In this document: one piece after another, positions 5,387 through 5,627 of the stretch
Layout of the letters: each line of letters opens with the position of its first letter
Position numbering within the stretch: position 1 is the first letter of the stretch
NCBI GenBank assembly: GCA_964585325.1
Contig: CAZPCT010000028.1
Location: 1-5,627, forward strand
Direction of reading: 5' to 3'
Length of the DNA stretch: 5,627 nt
Source of the DNA: CAZPCT01 sp964585325
Lineage (GTDB): Bacteria > Patescibacteriota > Minisyncoccia > JACQLN01 > CAZPCT01
Made by a program: the position numbers and the translations under genes
The notes under the pieces: generated by a model
What the model saw: only the letters and a program-made list of their open reading frames with translations
Told to the model about the DNA's origin: nothing
Databases searched by the model: none

Positions 5387-5627
5387 TTATGCCAACTTAT
5401 TCAAATACTCCACTGCGCTCAGTGTAGCACTTACCCCCTGCCCTGCCGCAATGGCAAGCTGATTGTAGGGGTTGTGCGTCACGTCGCCTGCTGAAAAAAG
5501 CCCCTCAACGCTCGTGCGCCCCACTAAGTCCGTCACCACATTGCCGTACGCGTTCTTTTCCACGTCTGGAGGAAGAAAATCACTGTTTGGCACCATACCA
5601 ATGTGTACAAAAATACCGTCAACTCGC
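5387..5627 (-). CDS. trxB: Thioredoxin-reductase-like flavoprotein, C-terminal part (cut by the window edge)
   Basis: Seventy-nine C-terminal residues of a class II pyridine nucleotide-disulphide oxidoreductase are visible; the 5' part lies outside the window. RVDGIFVHIGMVPNSDFL matches the strand and loop before the second FAD-binding motif of TrxB and AhpF. SVEGLFSAGDV, followed by NPYNQLAIAAGQG, is the GxxAxGD FAD motif with the helix that ends the FAD domain. Known relatives reduce thioredoxin or a similar disulphide protein with NADPH. The redox-active CxxC and the NADPH motif lie in the missing part, so thioredoxin reductase, an AhpF-like protein and a ferredoxin-NADP reductase-like protein cannot be told apart here; the symbol is the most likely one. 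It is the first gene visible in the operon, five bases before the small acidic gene. An internal ATG at 5596 is not the start. Confidence 0.82.
   Translation of the reverse strand, partial: RVDGIFVHIGMVPNSDFLPPDVEKNAYGNVVTDLVGRTSVEGLFSAGDVTHNPYNQLAIAAGQGVSATLSAVEYLNKLA

Noticed and set aside
111..5427. Many open frames of 60-166 codons on the plus strand, and one on the minus strand at 1720-1938.
   Set aside because: All lie opposite or across well-supported minus-strand genes, have no recognisable domains, and look like shadows of GC-balanced coding sequence.
1..5627. CRISPR arrays, tRNA or rRNA genes, insertion sequences, attachment sites.
   Set aside because: No regularly spaced repeats, no tRNA-like cloverleaf, no transposase and no element-end repeats were seen; coding genes fill almost the whole window.

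Overview
This window carries one dense block of central-carbon genes, all on the minus strand. They look like a single operon that is transcribed from the right edge of the window towards the left. The set suggests a bacterium with a streamlined genome. I favour the Candidate Phyla Radiation (Patescibacteria, Parcubacteria-like). The reasons are the transketolase split into two genes, RpiB as the only ribose-phosphate isomerase seen, a divergent ribulose-phosphate epimerase, a PfkB kinase instead of PfkA nearby, and gene junctions that overlap or nearly abut. This placement is inference from gene content; no marker gene is present to prove it.

In order of transcription: (1) the C-terminal 79 residues of a thioredoxin-reductase-like flavoprotein, cut by the window edge (5387-5627); (2) a 69-residue, strongly acidic protein of unknown function (5172-5381); (3) NAD-type glyceraldehyde-3-phosphate dehydrogenase (4163-5167); (4) ribose-5-phosphate isomerase B (3705-4163); (5) a divergent ribulose-phosphate 3-epimerase (3016-3708); (6) the transketolase N-terminal subunit, which binds thiamine diphosphate (2151-3011); (7) the transketolase C-terminal subunit (1085-2071); (8) a PfkB-family sugar or nucleoside kinase (86-1078). 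After the kinase, an 85-base gap holds a good extended -10 promoter and a strong Shine-Dalgarno sequence in front of an ATG that is the last three bases of the window (positions 3 to 1 on the minus strand). A separately controlled gene therefore starts there.

The enzymes form a coherent module. RpiB and Rpe interconvert ribose-5-phosphate, ribulose-5-phosphate and xylulose-5-phosphate. The two-subunit transketolase moves two-carbon units between these and yields glyceraldehyde-3-phosphate and sedoheptulose-7-phosphate or fructose-6-phosphate. GAPDH then takes glyceraldehyde-3-phosphate into lower glycolysis. The PfkB kinase could feed the module with a phosphorylated sugar. No transaldolase is present in the window.

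Every junction but one is overlapping or separated by 4-6 bases. The exception is the 79-base, AT-richer spacer between the two transketolase genes. It has a perfect 12-base inverted repeat that begins with the stop codon of the upstream gene and ends 12 bases before the start of the downstream gene. It also has a competing 8-base stem, a small hairpin over the downstream start codon, and a possible 17-codon leader reading frame. This spacer is the most unusual structure in the window and may set the translation of the second subunit. Otherwise the window is a well-packed but recognisable metabolic operon, and I do not see an entirely new type of system in it.
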